Shown here piece by piece: positions 19,148-28,099 of a stretch of DNA of 64,000 nucleotides; the stretch's first letter is position 1, and every line of letters starts with the position of its first letter. Source of the DNA: Thiorhodovibrio litoralis. GTDB taxonomy: Bacteria > Pseudomonadota > Gammaproteobacteria > Chromatiales > Chromatiaceae. A program made the translations under genes and the position numbers. Below the pieces are notes generated by a model. That model did no database searches. It saw nothing but the letters and a program-made list of their open reading frames with translations, and had not been told where the DNA came from. The stretch lies in NCBI RefSeq assembly GCF_033954455.1, contig NZ_CP121473.1:2590501-2654500 (forward strand), written 5' to 3'.

Positions 19148-20629
19148 ATGACGTCTGTCGAGACTTTTCAGACACTGGCCCGGCCGGTTGCTGTCTTGAT
19201 TTCTCCCGATGGGGAGATCTCGGGCGATGAACTACTCACACGCAGCCATGCGCGCGCCGCCGAGCTGCGCCGTCAGGGGCTGCAATACGGCGATCTGGTC
19301 ATCTGTCCTGTCGATGCGGCCAGTCCCTCATTGACGCTGATGCAGGCTGCGCTGGCGCTCAACAATGCCGCCTTGCTGCCGGTGCCCGCCGGACTGACGC
19401 CCACCGATGAGCGCAATCTCGCGACCCAAACCGGTGCGAACTGGATGTGGGAGCCGGCTGATCGTCCCCGCACGGGATCTGGCTGCAACCCTGGCGGCGG
19501 TCAATTGCGTGCGCTCGGCCCGTCAGCCGATTCATCGCGCGGCGAGGATGTGGCGCGCCATGGTTCATTGGCGCTGGTGGTTCAGACCAGCGGCAGCAGC
19601 GGCGGTCGCAAGGCGGCCATGCTAAGTGCGCAAGCCTTGTACGCATCTTGCGAGCGCATCAATCAGCGCCTCGGCCTGGCGGCCAATGACCTGTGGCTGT
19701 GCGCCTTGCCGCGGCAGCATATCGGTGGGCTGGCGATCGGGTATCGCTGCGCCCTGGCCGGGGCTGGCATGCTGCTGCATCCTGGCTTTGATGCCGGGCG
19801 GGTCGCGGCGGACCTGTGGCGGCATCCGGTTACCCACCTGTCGCTGGTGCCGGCAATGCTTGCGCGCCTGCTCGACCAATGCCCGCGGCCACCGCAATGG
19901 CTGCGGGTGTTACTGATTGGCGGTCAGGCGCTCGATAGCCGCCTGGCGCAGCGGGCGTTGGCGGCAGGTTGGCCCTTGCATCTTGGCTACGGCATGACCG
20001 AAACCTGCTCGTTCATTGCCAGCCGCAAACTTGCGGATCTTGATGAAGCGGGAGATGGCCGGGAAGAGGGGGCGAGGGGGGAGGGGGGACTAGAGCCCTT
20101 GCCCGATGTCCAGCTCGAGGCGCCCGCGTGCGCATCTGGGGAATCGCCTTCGCCCTTGCGTCTGCGTGCGCCCATGCTGATGATGGGCTACGCCAACCCG
20201 CGGCGCCGCCCCAGGCTCGGGCTGGATGCCGACGGCTGGCTGCGGACCGCCGATCTTGCCTGTCTGAGCGACACATCCGGGCTGCGCGTCCTCGGTCGCG
20301 CCGATGATCAATTGGTGATTGGCGGTGTGAATGTGCAGCCGGGGATGATTGAGGCCCAAATCAGCCAGTGCGCTGACGTCTCGCGCTGCGTCCTGGTGGG
20401 GCTGCCAGAGCCGGTTTGGGGCCATGTCTTGGTGGCCTTTTACCAGGGAGCGATCAGTGCCGCAGCGCTCGATGCCTGGTGCCGGGAACATTTGTCAAGC
20501 CCGCGCCGACCGCGCCTGTTCCTGCCAATGCGCGACTGGCCACTGCTGGCATCTGGCAAGGATAATCGTGCCCGGCTGCGCGAAATCGCCGCCGACGCCT
20601 GGTGCAGTCGCAGCGAGAGTTCCCGGTGA
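19148..20629 (+). CDS. menE: AMP-forming ligase, probably o-succinylbenzoate-CoA ligase
   Basis: 493 residues of the ANL superfamily. P-loop QTSGSSGGRKAAMLS, adenylate motif LGYGMTETCSF, hinge region LRVLGRADDQLVIGGVNVQPG and C-terminal catalytic Lys in ASGKDNRARL. The IGGVNVQP hinge and length resemble MenE of menaquinone synthesis. A Gly/Glu-rich insert (about residues 298-320) separates the two lobes. No other men gene is in the window, so the assignment rests on sequence alone; another acyl-CoA ligase is possible. Confidence 0.65.
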   Translation: MTSVETFQTLARPVAVLISPDGEISGDELLTRSHARAAELRRQGLQYGDLVICPVDAASPSLTLMQAALALNNAALLPVPAGLTPTDERNLATQTGANWMWEPADRPRTGSGCNPGGGQLRALGPSADSSRGEDVARHGSLALVVQTSGSSGGRKAAMLSAQALYASCERINQRLGLAANDLWLCALPRQHIGGLAIGYRCALAGAGMLLHPGFDAGRVAADLWRHPVTHLSLVPAMLARLLDQCPRPPQWLRVLLIGGQALDSRLAQRALAAGWPLHLGYGMTETCSFIASRKLADLDEAGDGREEGARGEGGLEPLPDVQLEAPACASGESPSPLRLRAPMLMMGYANPRRRPRLGLDADGWLRTADLACLSDTSGLRVLGRADDQLVIGGVNVQPGMIEAQISQCADVSRCVLVGLPEPVWGHVLVAFYQGAISAAALDAWCREHLSSPRRPRLFLPMRDWPLLASGKDNRARLREIAADAWCSRSESSR

Positions 20630-20675
20630 TGATGTTTAACTTCTATCACTCCGCTCCCCTCAACCTGCCTTGGTC

Positions 20676-21305
20676 ATGCTGATGCGCCTTGGAATGAGAC
20701 CCCGCAACCGTCGCCGTCCACTGGCGCTGCGCCTGTTCATGGCGTTGCTGGCCGTCGGGCTCTTTGTGATTGGCTACCAATGGGGCAACCAGTCCCAGCG
20801 AGGGCAGGGTCAGACAGTGGCGATTGAAGGCGTCCGCCTGCGCCCGGCCGTCCCTTTACCGAGCTGGCAACTGACCGATGATGGCGGGCAGCCGCGCGGT
20901 TCTGACCAGTTTGAAGGCTTCTGGGTGTTGCTCGGCTTCGCCCCCATCGATGATGTCTCTGGGCATCTCACGATGACGCGCATGCTGGAGGTCTTCAATC
21001 GCCTTGCGGATCAACCCGCTGTGCGCGAGCAACTGCGACTGGTGCTGGTCAGTCCGCGCATGGATGCCGCCCTGGCGCAGGACTTCCGTCGGCTGTTGAC
21101 TCAGATCTGGGTCTTGAGCGGCTCGCCAGAGCAACTAGCGCGCCTTGACGCCATGCTTGCTGGATCGACTGCGAAGGAGGGCGCCGCGCTTTATCTGATC
21201 GACCCTGAGGCGCGACTGACCGCCATTTTCCCCAACACGCAGCCGCCGGCTGCCATCGCGCGCGATATGCGGCTGCTTGCCAAGACCACTGCACAGGAGC
21301 CTTAA
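20676..21305 (+). CDS. Sco-like thioredoxin-fold membrane-anchored protein without copper ligands
   Basis: About 209 residues; start uncertain (candidates at 20670, 20676, 20682 and 20694, none with a good ribosome site). One N-terminal helix (LALRLFMALLAVGLFVIGYQWG), then a periplasmic domain in Sco/SenC order: PSWQLTDDGGQP, FEGFWVLLGFAP, RLVLVSPRMD, ALYLIDPEARLTAIFP. The C-x3-C pair expected after GFAP is absent (IDDVSGHL instead) and I find no cysteine or the usual distal His. Copper delivery is therefore unlikely. It sits between the MenE-like gene and psd. Confidence 0.65.
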   Translation: MLMRLGMRPRNRRRPLALRLFMALLAVGLFVIGYQWGNQSQRGQGQTVAIEGVRLRPAVPLPSWQLTDDGGQPRGSDQFEGFWVLLGFAPIDDVSGHLTMTRMLEVFNRLADQPAVREQLRLVLVSPRMDAALAQDFRRLLTQIWVLSGSPEQLARLDAMLAGSTAKEGAALYLIDPEARLTAIFPNTQPPAAIARDMRLLAKTTAQEP

Positions 21306-21306
21306 G

Positions 21307-22221
21307 TTGCCTTTACCCACCGATGAACGCCCAGACCGTCCGGACCGCCCGGCGTTGGGCGCGCGCCTGTTCGTCTGGCTGCAATACGCCCTGCCGCAGC
21401 ATCGGCTCTCGCGCATGATGTTGCGTCTGACCCGTTTGCGCCTTGGGCCCGTTACTCACTGGCTGATCCGGCGGTTTGTGGCCCATTTCGCTGTCGATCT
21501 GAGCGAGGCCGCCACAACAAGACCCGAGTCGTACGCGAGCTTCAATGCCTTTTTTACCCGAGCCCTGGCAGCGCACGCGCGCCCCTTGCCTGATGACCCA
21601 CAGGCGCTACTGAGCCCGGTCGACGGTCGCGTGAGCGAGGCGGGGCGAATTGAAGGCGAGCGCCTGCTCCAGTGCAAGGGCCAGTGGTTTGCCCTGCGCG
21701 ATTTGCTCGGCGATGACGCGATCGCGGCACAGTTTACCGACGGCTGGTTTGCGACCCTCTATCTGTCCCCGCGCGATTACCACCGCATCCACATGCCCCT
21801 GGCCGGACGCGCGACCCAGATGTTGCATGTGCCGGGGCGCCTGTTCAGCGTCAATCCAACCACGGTGACAGGCGTGCCGGGGCTTTTTGCGCGCAACGAG
21901 CGGGTGGTCACAGTCTTCGATACCGACATCGGCCCCATGGCCATGGTGCTGGTCGGGGCCATCTTCGTCGGCAGCATAGAAACCGTCTGGGCCGGGGAGA
22001 TCACCCCACCGCGCGCGCGCGAAGTGACGCGCACGGACTATACCCAAACCGATACTCAGACTCCCATCGCGCTTGCACGCGGTGAAGAAATGGGACGCTT
22101 CAATATGGGCTCAACCGTCATCTTGCTGCTCCCCGCCGGTGCCGCCTCGCTTTCGCCTGAATTGACCGCCGGCGTTCAGGTGCGCTGTCGCGCGCCCATT
22201 GGCCGGCTGTCTGGTGCCTGA
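21307..22221 (+). CDS. psd: Phosphatidylserine decarboxylase proenzyme
   Basis: 304 residues from a TTG with AGGAG seven bases upstream. Makes phosphatidylethanolamine at the inner membrane. The pyruvoyl group forms by self-cleavage at Gly-Ser in NMGST near residue 275; other motifs are SFNAFFTR, SPVDGRV, YHRIHMP and the catalytic region EITPP. Length is typical of the bacterial proenzyme. Converges with soxB with only 14 bases between stops. Confidence 0.95.
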   Translation: MPLPTDERPDRPDRPALGARLFVWLQYALPQHRLSRMMLRLTRLRLGPVTHWLIRRFVAHFAVDLSEAATTRPESYASFNAFFTRALAAHARPLPDDPQALLSPVDGRVSEAGRIEGERLLQCKGQWFALRDLLGDDAIAAQFTDGWFATLYLSPRDYHRIHMPLAGRATQMLHVPGRLFSVNPTTVTGVPGLFARNERVVTVFDTDIGPMAMVLVGAIFVGSIETVWAGEITPPRAREVTRTDYTQTDTQTPIALARGEEMGRFNMGSTVILLLPAGAASLSPELTAGVQVRCRAPIGRLSGA

Positions 22222-22235
22222 TCAAGCTCGAAGAC

Positions 22236-24023
22236 TCAACTCAGAATCTTGCCTGAGTAGTCGGCCAGGCCCGGGTTTCCCTCGACGTTTTTGAGCTTTG
22301 GCGTGTTGATTTTGTCGAGTTTGACGGTCTTGATGTCGCGCAGATAGGTCGCGACCGTCTCCCAGATGGGCTCGTCCGGGGCCTGGCTGCCGACCGTCGC
22401 CCAGCCGGCGACCACATAGTTCTTCTCGGCATCGATGGGGGTGCCATCGTCGAGTTGCATCTCGCTGATGCGCTTGCCCATGCCGCCGCTCGGGTCGCAG
22501 ACGTAATTCAGCCCGCCGACGCGCACCATGTCGCCGCCTTGCTGGACGTAGGGGTCGGGGTTGAACAGGTTGTCGCAGACGTCCTCAAGGATGGCTTTGA
22601 TCTCGGCGCCTTTCATCTCCCGGCGATAGGTCTCGGGGTAGGTGATGCAGGTCTGATCCATCACATTGTCCATGGTGATGGATTGGCCAGGCAGGACCGA
22701 GGTGCCCCAGCGAAAGCCGGGCGAGAGGCTGATCTGGGCGTCCTTCACTTTCATCAGCGCATCGCAGATGACCTGATCGAAAGTCCCGTTGAAGTTGCCA
22801 CGGCGGTAGAGTACGTCCTCGGTGGTGGCGAGCTTCTCGGTTAGCTTCTCGAGATGGGGCGCGCGGACCTCGTCGATATACTTTGCCATGTCCGGGTCGG
22901 CTGGCAGTAGGTTGGAGAAGACCGGCAGCAGGCGGTAGCGGAAGTCGCGCAGCTTGCCGTCCTTGACATCCAGATCCATCACGCCGAGGAATTTGCCGTT
23001 GGAGCCGGCGTTGGTGACCAGGGTCTTGCCGCTGGCGTTCTCGACGATGGTTGGTGCCGGCATGCCATCGTGCGTGTGGCCGCCGAAGATGACATCGATG
23101 CCGGTGACGCGCGAGGCCATCTTGAGATCCACATCCATGCCGTTGTGCGATAGCACCACGACCAGATCGGGCTTTTCGCTCTCGCGCAACTCGTCGATGA
23201 TCTCCTGCATGCGCGAGTCCTGAATGCCGAAGGTCCAGTCCGGGATGAAGCGTGATGGGTTGGCGATGGGGGTGTAGGGGAAGGCCTGACCGACCACTGC
23301 GACTTTGACGCCGCCTGTCTCCTTGATGGTGTAAGGCTTGAACGCCAGTCCGGCATCCTCGTCGAAGCCGCCGAAGTCGGCGAATTTGTAATCGAACAGC
23401 GCCTCTTCGCGCACCTTGACGTTTTGGGCGACAAAATCGCCGTTGAAGGCTTTGACGTTTTTGATGACCTCGGTGTCCAGGTAGGTGAACTCCCAGTGCC
23501 CGGTCATCACGTCCACGCCCAGCTTGTTGCAGGCGCCAACCATGTCCATGCCGCGCGTCCAGTAGGCGGTGCCTGATCCCTGCCAGGTGTCGCCGCCGTC
23601 CAGCAGCAGGCTGTTGCCGTCGCCGCGCTCGCTACGGATGCGATCGACCAGTGTCTTGAGATGCGCGAAGCCGCCGATGGTGCCGAACTGCTCCGCTGCA
23701 TCGGCATAATTTAAGTAGCTAAAGGCATGTGCTTCGATGCTGCCCGGCGCGATGCCGAAGTGCTCGAGCAGCGTCGTGCCGACCAAGTGCGGCGCCTTGC
23801 CGTAGGCGCCGCCAACGCCGATATTGACGTTCGGCTCGCGAAAGTAGACGGGGTTGAGCTGCGCATGGGTATCGGTGATGTGCAATAGCGTAACATTGCC
23901 AAACTTCGGTAGCTCGTAGAGGTCGCTTGGTTGCTTGGTTTGGGCAAAAGCCGAGCTTGGCAGCAGGCCGGCGGCACCGGCCAGGCTCATCAGGTGGATA
24001 AATTCGCGGCGGGAAATGGTCAT
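22236..24023 (-). CDS. soxB: Thiosulfohydrolase SoxB
   Basis: 595 residues from the ATG at 24023, which has GGAGGAG nine bases upstream. Tat signal SRREFIHLM. Dimanganese phosphoesterase-type core: HITDTHAQ (D51, H53), LDGGDTWQGSG, GHWEFTY, VVLSHNGMDVD, GGHTHDG, and a 5'-nucleotidase C-terminal domain. Hydrolyses sulfate from the sulfane-sulfonate bound to SoxYZ. Divergent from the kinase gene and, beyond it, soxXAKL; soxYZ and soxCD are not in the window. Absence of soxCD would fit a globule-forming phototroph, but they could be elsewhere. Confidence 0.96.
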   Translation of the reverse strand: MTISRREFIHLMSLAGAAGLLPSSAFAQTKQPSDLYELPKFGNVTLLHITDTHAQLNPVYFREPNVNIGVGGAYGKAPHLVGTTLLEHFGIAPGSIEAHAFSYLNYADAAEQFGTIGGFAHLKTLVDRIRSERGDGNSLLLDGGDTWQGSGTAYWTRGMDMVGACNKLGVDVMTGHWEFTYLDTEVIKNVKAFNGDFVAQNVKVREEALFDYKFADFGGFDEDAGLAFKPYTIKETGGVKVAVVGQAFPYTPIANPSRFIPDWTFGIQDSRMQEIIDELRESEKPDLVVVLSHNGMDVDLKMASRVTGIDVIFGGHTHDGMPAPTIVENASGKTLVTNAGSNGKFLGVMDLDVKDGKLRDFRYRLLPVFSNLLPADPDMAKYIDEVRAPHLEKLTEKLATTEDVLYRRGNFNGTFDQVICDALMKVKDAQISLSPGFRWGTSVLPGQSITMDNVMDQTCITYPETYRREMKGAEIKAILEDVCDNLFNPDPYVQQGGDMVRVGGLNYVCDPSGGMGKRISEMQLDDGTPIDAEKNYVVAGWATVGSQAPDEPIWETVATYLRDIKTVKLDKINTPKLKNVEGNPGLADYSGKILS

Positions 24024-24251
24024 GGATGGCAGCTCCTCCGATCGCTTTAATGGTTTTTCGGCGCCGGGGTTGGCCATGGCTCGCGCCCTGAGGGGCCAAG
24101 TGGCGAGCGCATTTCGGCTGGCCCGGCGATCTGGTTAAGTTTGGGCTTGGGGTTGCGCACTCTCAATGTTATCGCTAAAAACCCAGTATGTCGCTTTGAT
24201 TTGTCCGGGCGTCGATCTCGATCCCGGTTCCGCCTGGGCTGGTGGGGTGCC

Positions 24252-25619
24252 ATGAGACGGGGGCAAGGCAGTCACCGGCGGGTGCTCGGGCTCAATGCGA
24301 TTGCCTGGGTGATGCTCGGGGCGCCGAGACTCGTCAATGCGGCAGGGGCGCCTGGTGAACGGGTAGGGGAGTCCTCTGAAATCTTTGCCGTTGTCGTGGC
24401 GCTCGGCCTGCTGGGCTGGTTACTGCTGCGCATGCGCCGGCTGAACACGCGCCTGGCGGATACCAATGTCAGACTCGAGCAGTGCGAGTCCTTCGTGCTG
24501 GATTCCGTCGCCGAAGGGGTATTTGGAATCGATCTCAGCGGACGGATCACCTTTGCCAATCGCGCCTTTGAGGAAATGACCGGCTGGCGGGGGGCTGATC
24601 TGGTCGGGCAGGAGCGCCACGAGCTCTTGCATCACACCCATGCAGACGGCGAGCCCTATCCGCGTGAGAGCTGTCCGATTCATGCGACGCTGGAGGATGG
24701 GAAGGCGCGTATTGTTGATGATGATCTTTTCTGGCGCAGCGATGGGAGCTGGTTTCCGGTGGAGTACAGCGTCACGCCGCTGCTCGACCGCCGCGGGCAG
24801 ATCATGGGCAGCGTGGTGGTCATCCGCGATGTGACCGAACGTCGCAGCTTGGCCGAGCGCGTCCGTTCGCTGGAGATGCAACAGGCACATGCCGCGCGCA
24901 TCAACATGCTTGGCGAAATGGTCTCGGGCATCGGCCACGAGCTCAACCAGCCGCTGACGGCCATTGCTACCAATGCGCGCGCGAGCCTGCGGCTGATCGA
25001 ATCCGGACGGACCCAATGTGCGGACTGCACAACCGTGCTGGATAAAATCGCCGTGCAAGCGGAGCGGGCGGCCGAGGTCATCCGACACATGCGCAGGTTC
25101 TCGCGCAAGGAACCGACCGAGAGCGCCCGGGTGGCGGTGGCGGATCTGTTCGAGACTATTTTGGTGCTGATGCGCGAGGATGCACGGCGCGCCGATGCCG
25201 TATTGCAAAGTGAGATTCAGCCGGCAGCGCTTGCCGTGCTGGCGCAGCAAACCCAGATCGAGCAGGTGCTGATCAACCTGGCCCGCAATGGAATTGAGGC
25301 CATGGCTGAGGGCGGGCGCGAGCGGCGGGTGCTTTTGTTACAGGCACATGCGCGTGGGCGCGAGGAGGTCGAAATCCGGGTGGTGGATACGGGGCTTGGC
25401 TTGTCGCGCGGTCTGTCGCAACATTTGTTCGAGCCCTTCGTGACCACCAAACCGCAGGGCATTGGGCTCGGGCTGTCGATCAGCGCGCGCATTGTCGAGA
25501 CGCACGGCAGTCACCTCCAGTGGGAGACCACGCCGGGAATCGGCACGAGCTTTTTCTTTCGTTTGCCGCGGGCGGACACCGCCGCGCGCGGACTGGCCGG
25601 GAAGGAAATGGATGGGTGA
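24252..25619 (+). CDS. PAS-domain sensor histidine kinase beside soxB
   Basis: 455 residues from the ATG at 24252. A signal-like hydrophobic segment (11-30) and a transmembrane helix (43-60) enclose a very short outside loop. PAS domain at about 77-195 (GVFGIDLSGRITFANRAFEEMTGW), with a CPIH element that includes Cys and His. HisKA with H229 in GHELNQPLTAI, then ATPase boxes NLARNGIEAM, DTGLGL and GIGLGLSI. This is the FixL/TtrS-like class. The stop overlaps the regulator start by four bases. The PAS ligand is unknown; redox or a sulfur compound is an inference from position. Confidence 0.9.
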   Translation: MRRGQGSHRRVLGLNAIAWVMLGAPRLVNAAGAPGERVGESSEIFAVVVALGLLGWLLLRMRRLNTRLADTNVRLEQCESFVLDSVAEGVFGIDLSGRITFANRAFEEMTGWRGADLVGQERHELLHHTHADGEPYPRESCPIHATLEDGKARIVDDDLFWRSDGSWFPVEYSVTPLLDRRGQIMGSVVVIRDVTERRSLAERVRSLEMQQAHAARINMLGEMVSGIGHELNQPLTAIATNARASLRLIESGRTQCADCTTVLDKIAVQAERAAEVIRHMRRFSRKEPTESARVAVADLFETILVLMREDARRADAVLQSEIQPAALAVLAQQTQIEQVLINLARNGIEAMAEGGRERRVLLLQAHARGREEVEIRVVDTGLGLSRGLSQHLFEPFVTTKPQGIGLGLSISARIVETHGSHLQWETTPGIGTSFFFRLPRADTAARGLAGKEMDG

Positions 25620-26248
25620 AACAGAATCCAACGATGATCGATGACAACCCCAAGGCGTTTATTGTCGACGATGACGCCGACGTTTGTGACGCCATCGCGC
25701 TGCTGATGAGCTCAGTCGGTATTGCCAGCGAAAGCTATGGCTCGGCCTGGGCCTTTCTGTCCTGTTTCGATCCGCGCCGCCGCGGATGCTTGATTCTGGA
25801 TGTGCGCATGCCTGACATGAGCGGGCTTGAGCTGCAGGATCGTCTCGCCGAGCAGCCGATTCATCCGCCGGTGATCATCATCACCGGGCATGGCGATGTG
25901 CCTATGGCCGTGCGCGCGGTCAAGCGCGGCGCGGTGGATTTTCTCGAGAAACCCTTCAATGACACCGTGCTGCTCGAGGCGGTCCAGCGCGCTTTCGCGC
26001 TTGATGCCGATCAGCGCACTCGCCTGCACCGCCAGACGCAAGCGGAGGAGCGCTTGAACCGGCTGACGCGGCGCGAACGCCAGATTCTGGAGTTGATCGT
26101 CGCTGGCAAGCGCAACAAAGTGATTGCCGCCGATCTGGAGATCAGCCAGTCGACGGTTGAGGCCCACCGCGCCAAGATTATGGACAAGCTCGAAGCGCGC
26201 TCCCTGTCGGACTTAATGCGGCTGATGCTGCCGCTGGATGGCGACTGA
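25616..26248 (+). CDS. FixJ/NarL-type response regulator
   Basis: 210 residues from a GTG overlapping the kinase stop (GTGA), with AAGGAAA upstream; the ATG at 25634 has no ribosome site. Receiver with acidic patch VDDD (17-20), phospho-acceptor D62 in ILDVRMPDMSG and Lys in EKPF; then a LuxR-type helix-turn-helix (LTRRERQILELIVAGKRNKVIAADLEISQSTVEAHR). Likely a DNA-binding activator paired with the kinase before it. Target unproven; soxB on one side and soxXAKL on the other are the obvious candidates. Confidence 0.93.
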   Translation: MKQNPTMIDDNPKAFIVDDDADVCDAIALLMSSVGIASESYGSAWAFLSCFDPRRRGCLILDVRMPDMSGLELQDRLAEQPIHPPVIIITGHGDVPMAVRAVKRGAVDFLEKPFNDTVLLEAVQRAFALDADQRTRLHRQTQAEERLNRLTRRERQILELIVAGKRNKVIAADLEISQSTVEAHRAKIMDKLEARSLSDLMRLMLPLDGD

Positions 26249-26609
26249 TCTGGCGGCTTACCAGCCCTTTCTCCATGTCGTTCGCGCGCGAGCTCAAGTT
26301 CTAACTTGCGCTGAAGGGCTGGGTGCCGTTAGGATTTTTCATTGATAAATGGCAACCACCTCCCAAGTTTTGGGTAATTACCAGCGAGTCGGCATCCACC
26401 GGGACCTCGCCTTCAGTCCAAAAACCAGATGTACACCAGCTAGAAAATAACCACCCACAAAAGCCCCCGGATACGCATCACTAGAAGCGAACCACCAAGA
26501 AACCCATCACTAGAAACGCACTACGAAAAACCGCACCACCCAGAAACGAACCATCAGAAACGAACCACCAAAAACGCACCACTAGAAACGCACCAAAAGG
26601 AGACCTTTG
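26249..26609 (+). promoter_or_regulatory. Long soxX leader/promoter region
   Basis: 361 bases between the regulator stop and the soxX start. The first third is ordinary GC-rich sequence; a weak promoter-like pair TTGCGC (26306) and TAGGAT (26330) lies there. From about 26400 the composition shifts to A/C-rich, and the last 125 bases are a degenerate repeat array (listed separately) running into the AAAGGAG ribosome site. No open frame is supported. Confidence 0.5.
26475..26599. repeat. Degenerate roughly 14-bp repeat array upstream of soxX
   Basis: About eight units related to ACCACTAGAAACGC follow one another (for example ATCACTAGAAACGC, ACCATCAGAAACGA, ACCACCAAAAACGC, ACCACTAGAAACGC), with unit length 13-15. 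The strand is rich in A and C with almost no T in the core, unlike the flanking genes. It lies wholly in the likely 5' untranslated region of soxX. Confidence 0.75.
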
Positions 26610-27002
26610 ATGATGTTCCTATTTTCACCCGAACGACAGAGAACTGGGCTGGCCTTCGGTCTTGCCTCGATGCTCGTGCTCGGGACTGGCTCGGCCATGG
26701 CGATGGAGCTCGACGCCCTAACGCTCAATGGCAATGCCGATGCCGGTCGTGCCGTGGCCATGGACCGTTCGACTGGAAACTGCATTGCCTGTCATGTGCT
26801 GCCTGGCGGGGAAGCCCCGGGAGCCATCGGTCCGCCCCTGGTCGCCATGCAGACACGCTATCCCAGCAAGCATGCGGTGGCTGAACGGGTATGGGATGCG
26901 ACGGTCAAGGCACCGGACGCCGCCATGCCACCCTTTGGTCGGCATAATATCCTGACCGAACAGCAATTCGTCGATGTCGTGGAATACGTGTGGGGACTTT
27001 GA
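26610..27002 (+). CDS. soxX: SoxX, c-type cytochrome subunit of SoxAX
   Basis: 130 residues from the ATG at 26610 (AAAGGAG seven bases upstream). Signal peptide ending near GSAMA. One heme site CIACH (C58, C61, H62) and a distal Met in DAAMPPFG (M106), as in SoxX. With SoxA it couples thiosulfate oxidatively to the Cys of SoxY. First gene of soxXAKL. Confidence 0.94.
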   Translation: MMFLFSPERQRTGLAFGLASMLVLGTGSAMAMELDALTLNGNADAGRAVAMDRSTGNCIACHVLPGGEAPGAIGPPLVAMQTRYPSKHAVAERVWDATVKAPDAAMPPFGRHNILTEQQFVDVVEYVWGL

Positions 27003-27111
27003 TCCGCACGCTTCAGTGCCTGCACGCAGCGGCATCACCGATGAAAACAACCCCAAAGGTCGGGTCCCAAAGATTGGCTCCCGAGAAGGTTGGATCAGGA
27101 GATTACACATC

Positions 27112-27948
27112 ATGAGATATTCATTCGTACCGGCCATTATCGGCCTTGGCATGCTGATCGCCGCCCCGGTGATGGCCTCGACCCCGGAGGAGGATCGCGA
27201 GGCCTGGCAGGCCTACTACCAGAAACGCTTCCCCAAGGTGCCGAAAGAGGACTTCATCAACGGCGTCTACGCCATCGACCCCATCGGGCGCGAGAACTGG
27301 GAGGCGATTGAAGAATTTCCGCCTTACGAAACCGCCATTTCTAATGGCGAGGAAATGTGGAACACGCCCTTCGCCAACGGCAAGAGTTATAGCGACTGTT
27401 TCCCCGACGGTCCGGCCATTGAAGGAAAATACCCCTATTGGGACAAGGAGCGAGGCATGGTCATGACCCTGCCTCTGGCGCTCAATGAATGCCGCGAGGC
27501 CAATGGCGAGGAGCCGCTGAAATACAAGAAAGGCCCCATTGCCGATCTGCTGTCTTACGTCGCCTTTGAGTCGCGCGGACAGATAATCAATGTCGAGATT
27601 CCGGCGGATGACCCGCGCGCGGTTGAGGCTTACGAGAAAGGCAAGGAGTTTTACTTCACGCGCCGCGGCCAGCTGAATTTTGCCTGCGCCAACTGTCACG
27701 TGAACAGTTCCGGAAGCACCCTGCGTACTGAAATTCTCAGCCCTGCCTTTGGCCACACCACGCACTTTCCGGTCTATCGCTCCAAGTGGGGCGAGATGGG
27801 GACCCTGCACCGACGCTTTGCCGGGTGCAACAAGCAGGTGCGCGCCAAGCCGTTTCCAGCCCAGGGCGAGGAATACCGCGATCTGGAATACTTCATGACC
27901 TACATGAACAATGGTCTGGAGCTTAATGGCCCGGGAGCGCGCAAGTAG
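27112..27948 (+). CDS. soxA: SoxA, c-type cytochrome subunit of SoxAX
   Basis: 278 residues from the ATG at 27112, with AGGAG upstream; the open frame upstream overlaps soxX but lacks homology. Signal peptide ends near VMAS. A single C-terminal heme site CANCH (C192, C195, H196), and C239 in FAGCNKQ, the position of the Cys-persulfide heme ligand. C96 and C127 probably form the disulfide that replaces the N-terminal heme, so this is a monoheme SoxA as in Chromatiaceae. Confidence 0.95.
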   Translation: MRYSFVPAIIGLGMLIAAPVMASTPEEDREAWQAYYQKRFPKVPKEDFINGVYAIDPIGRENWEAIEEFPPYETAISNGEEMWNTPFANGKSYSDCFPDGPAIEGKYPYWDKERGMVMTLPLALNECREANGEEPLKYKKGPIADLLSYVAFESRGQIINVEIPADDPRAVEAYEKGKEFYFTRRGQLNFACANCHVNSSGSTLRTEILSPAFGHTTHFPVYRSKWGEMGTLHRRFAGCNKQVRAKPFPAQGEEYRDLEYFMTYMNNGLELNGPGARK

Positions 27949-28099
27949 CCGTCTGCGTGTCGGATCAACGCGGCAAGGGGTGGCTGATGCGCGCATTGGT
28001 CTTCCCCGGCACCCCGACCGACATGGGATCCAAAACATTCACGCCGCACCGGCAGGCATGCCGGTGGTGGCGGACAAAGTAGGACGAGAGGAGTCAGTC

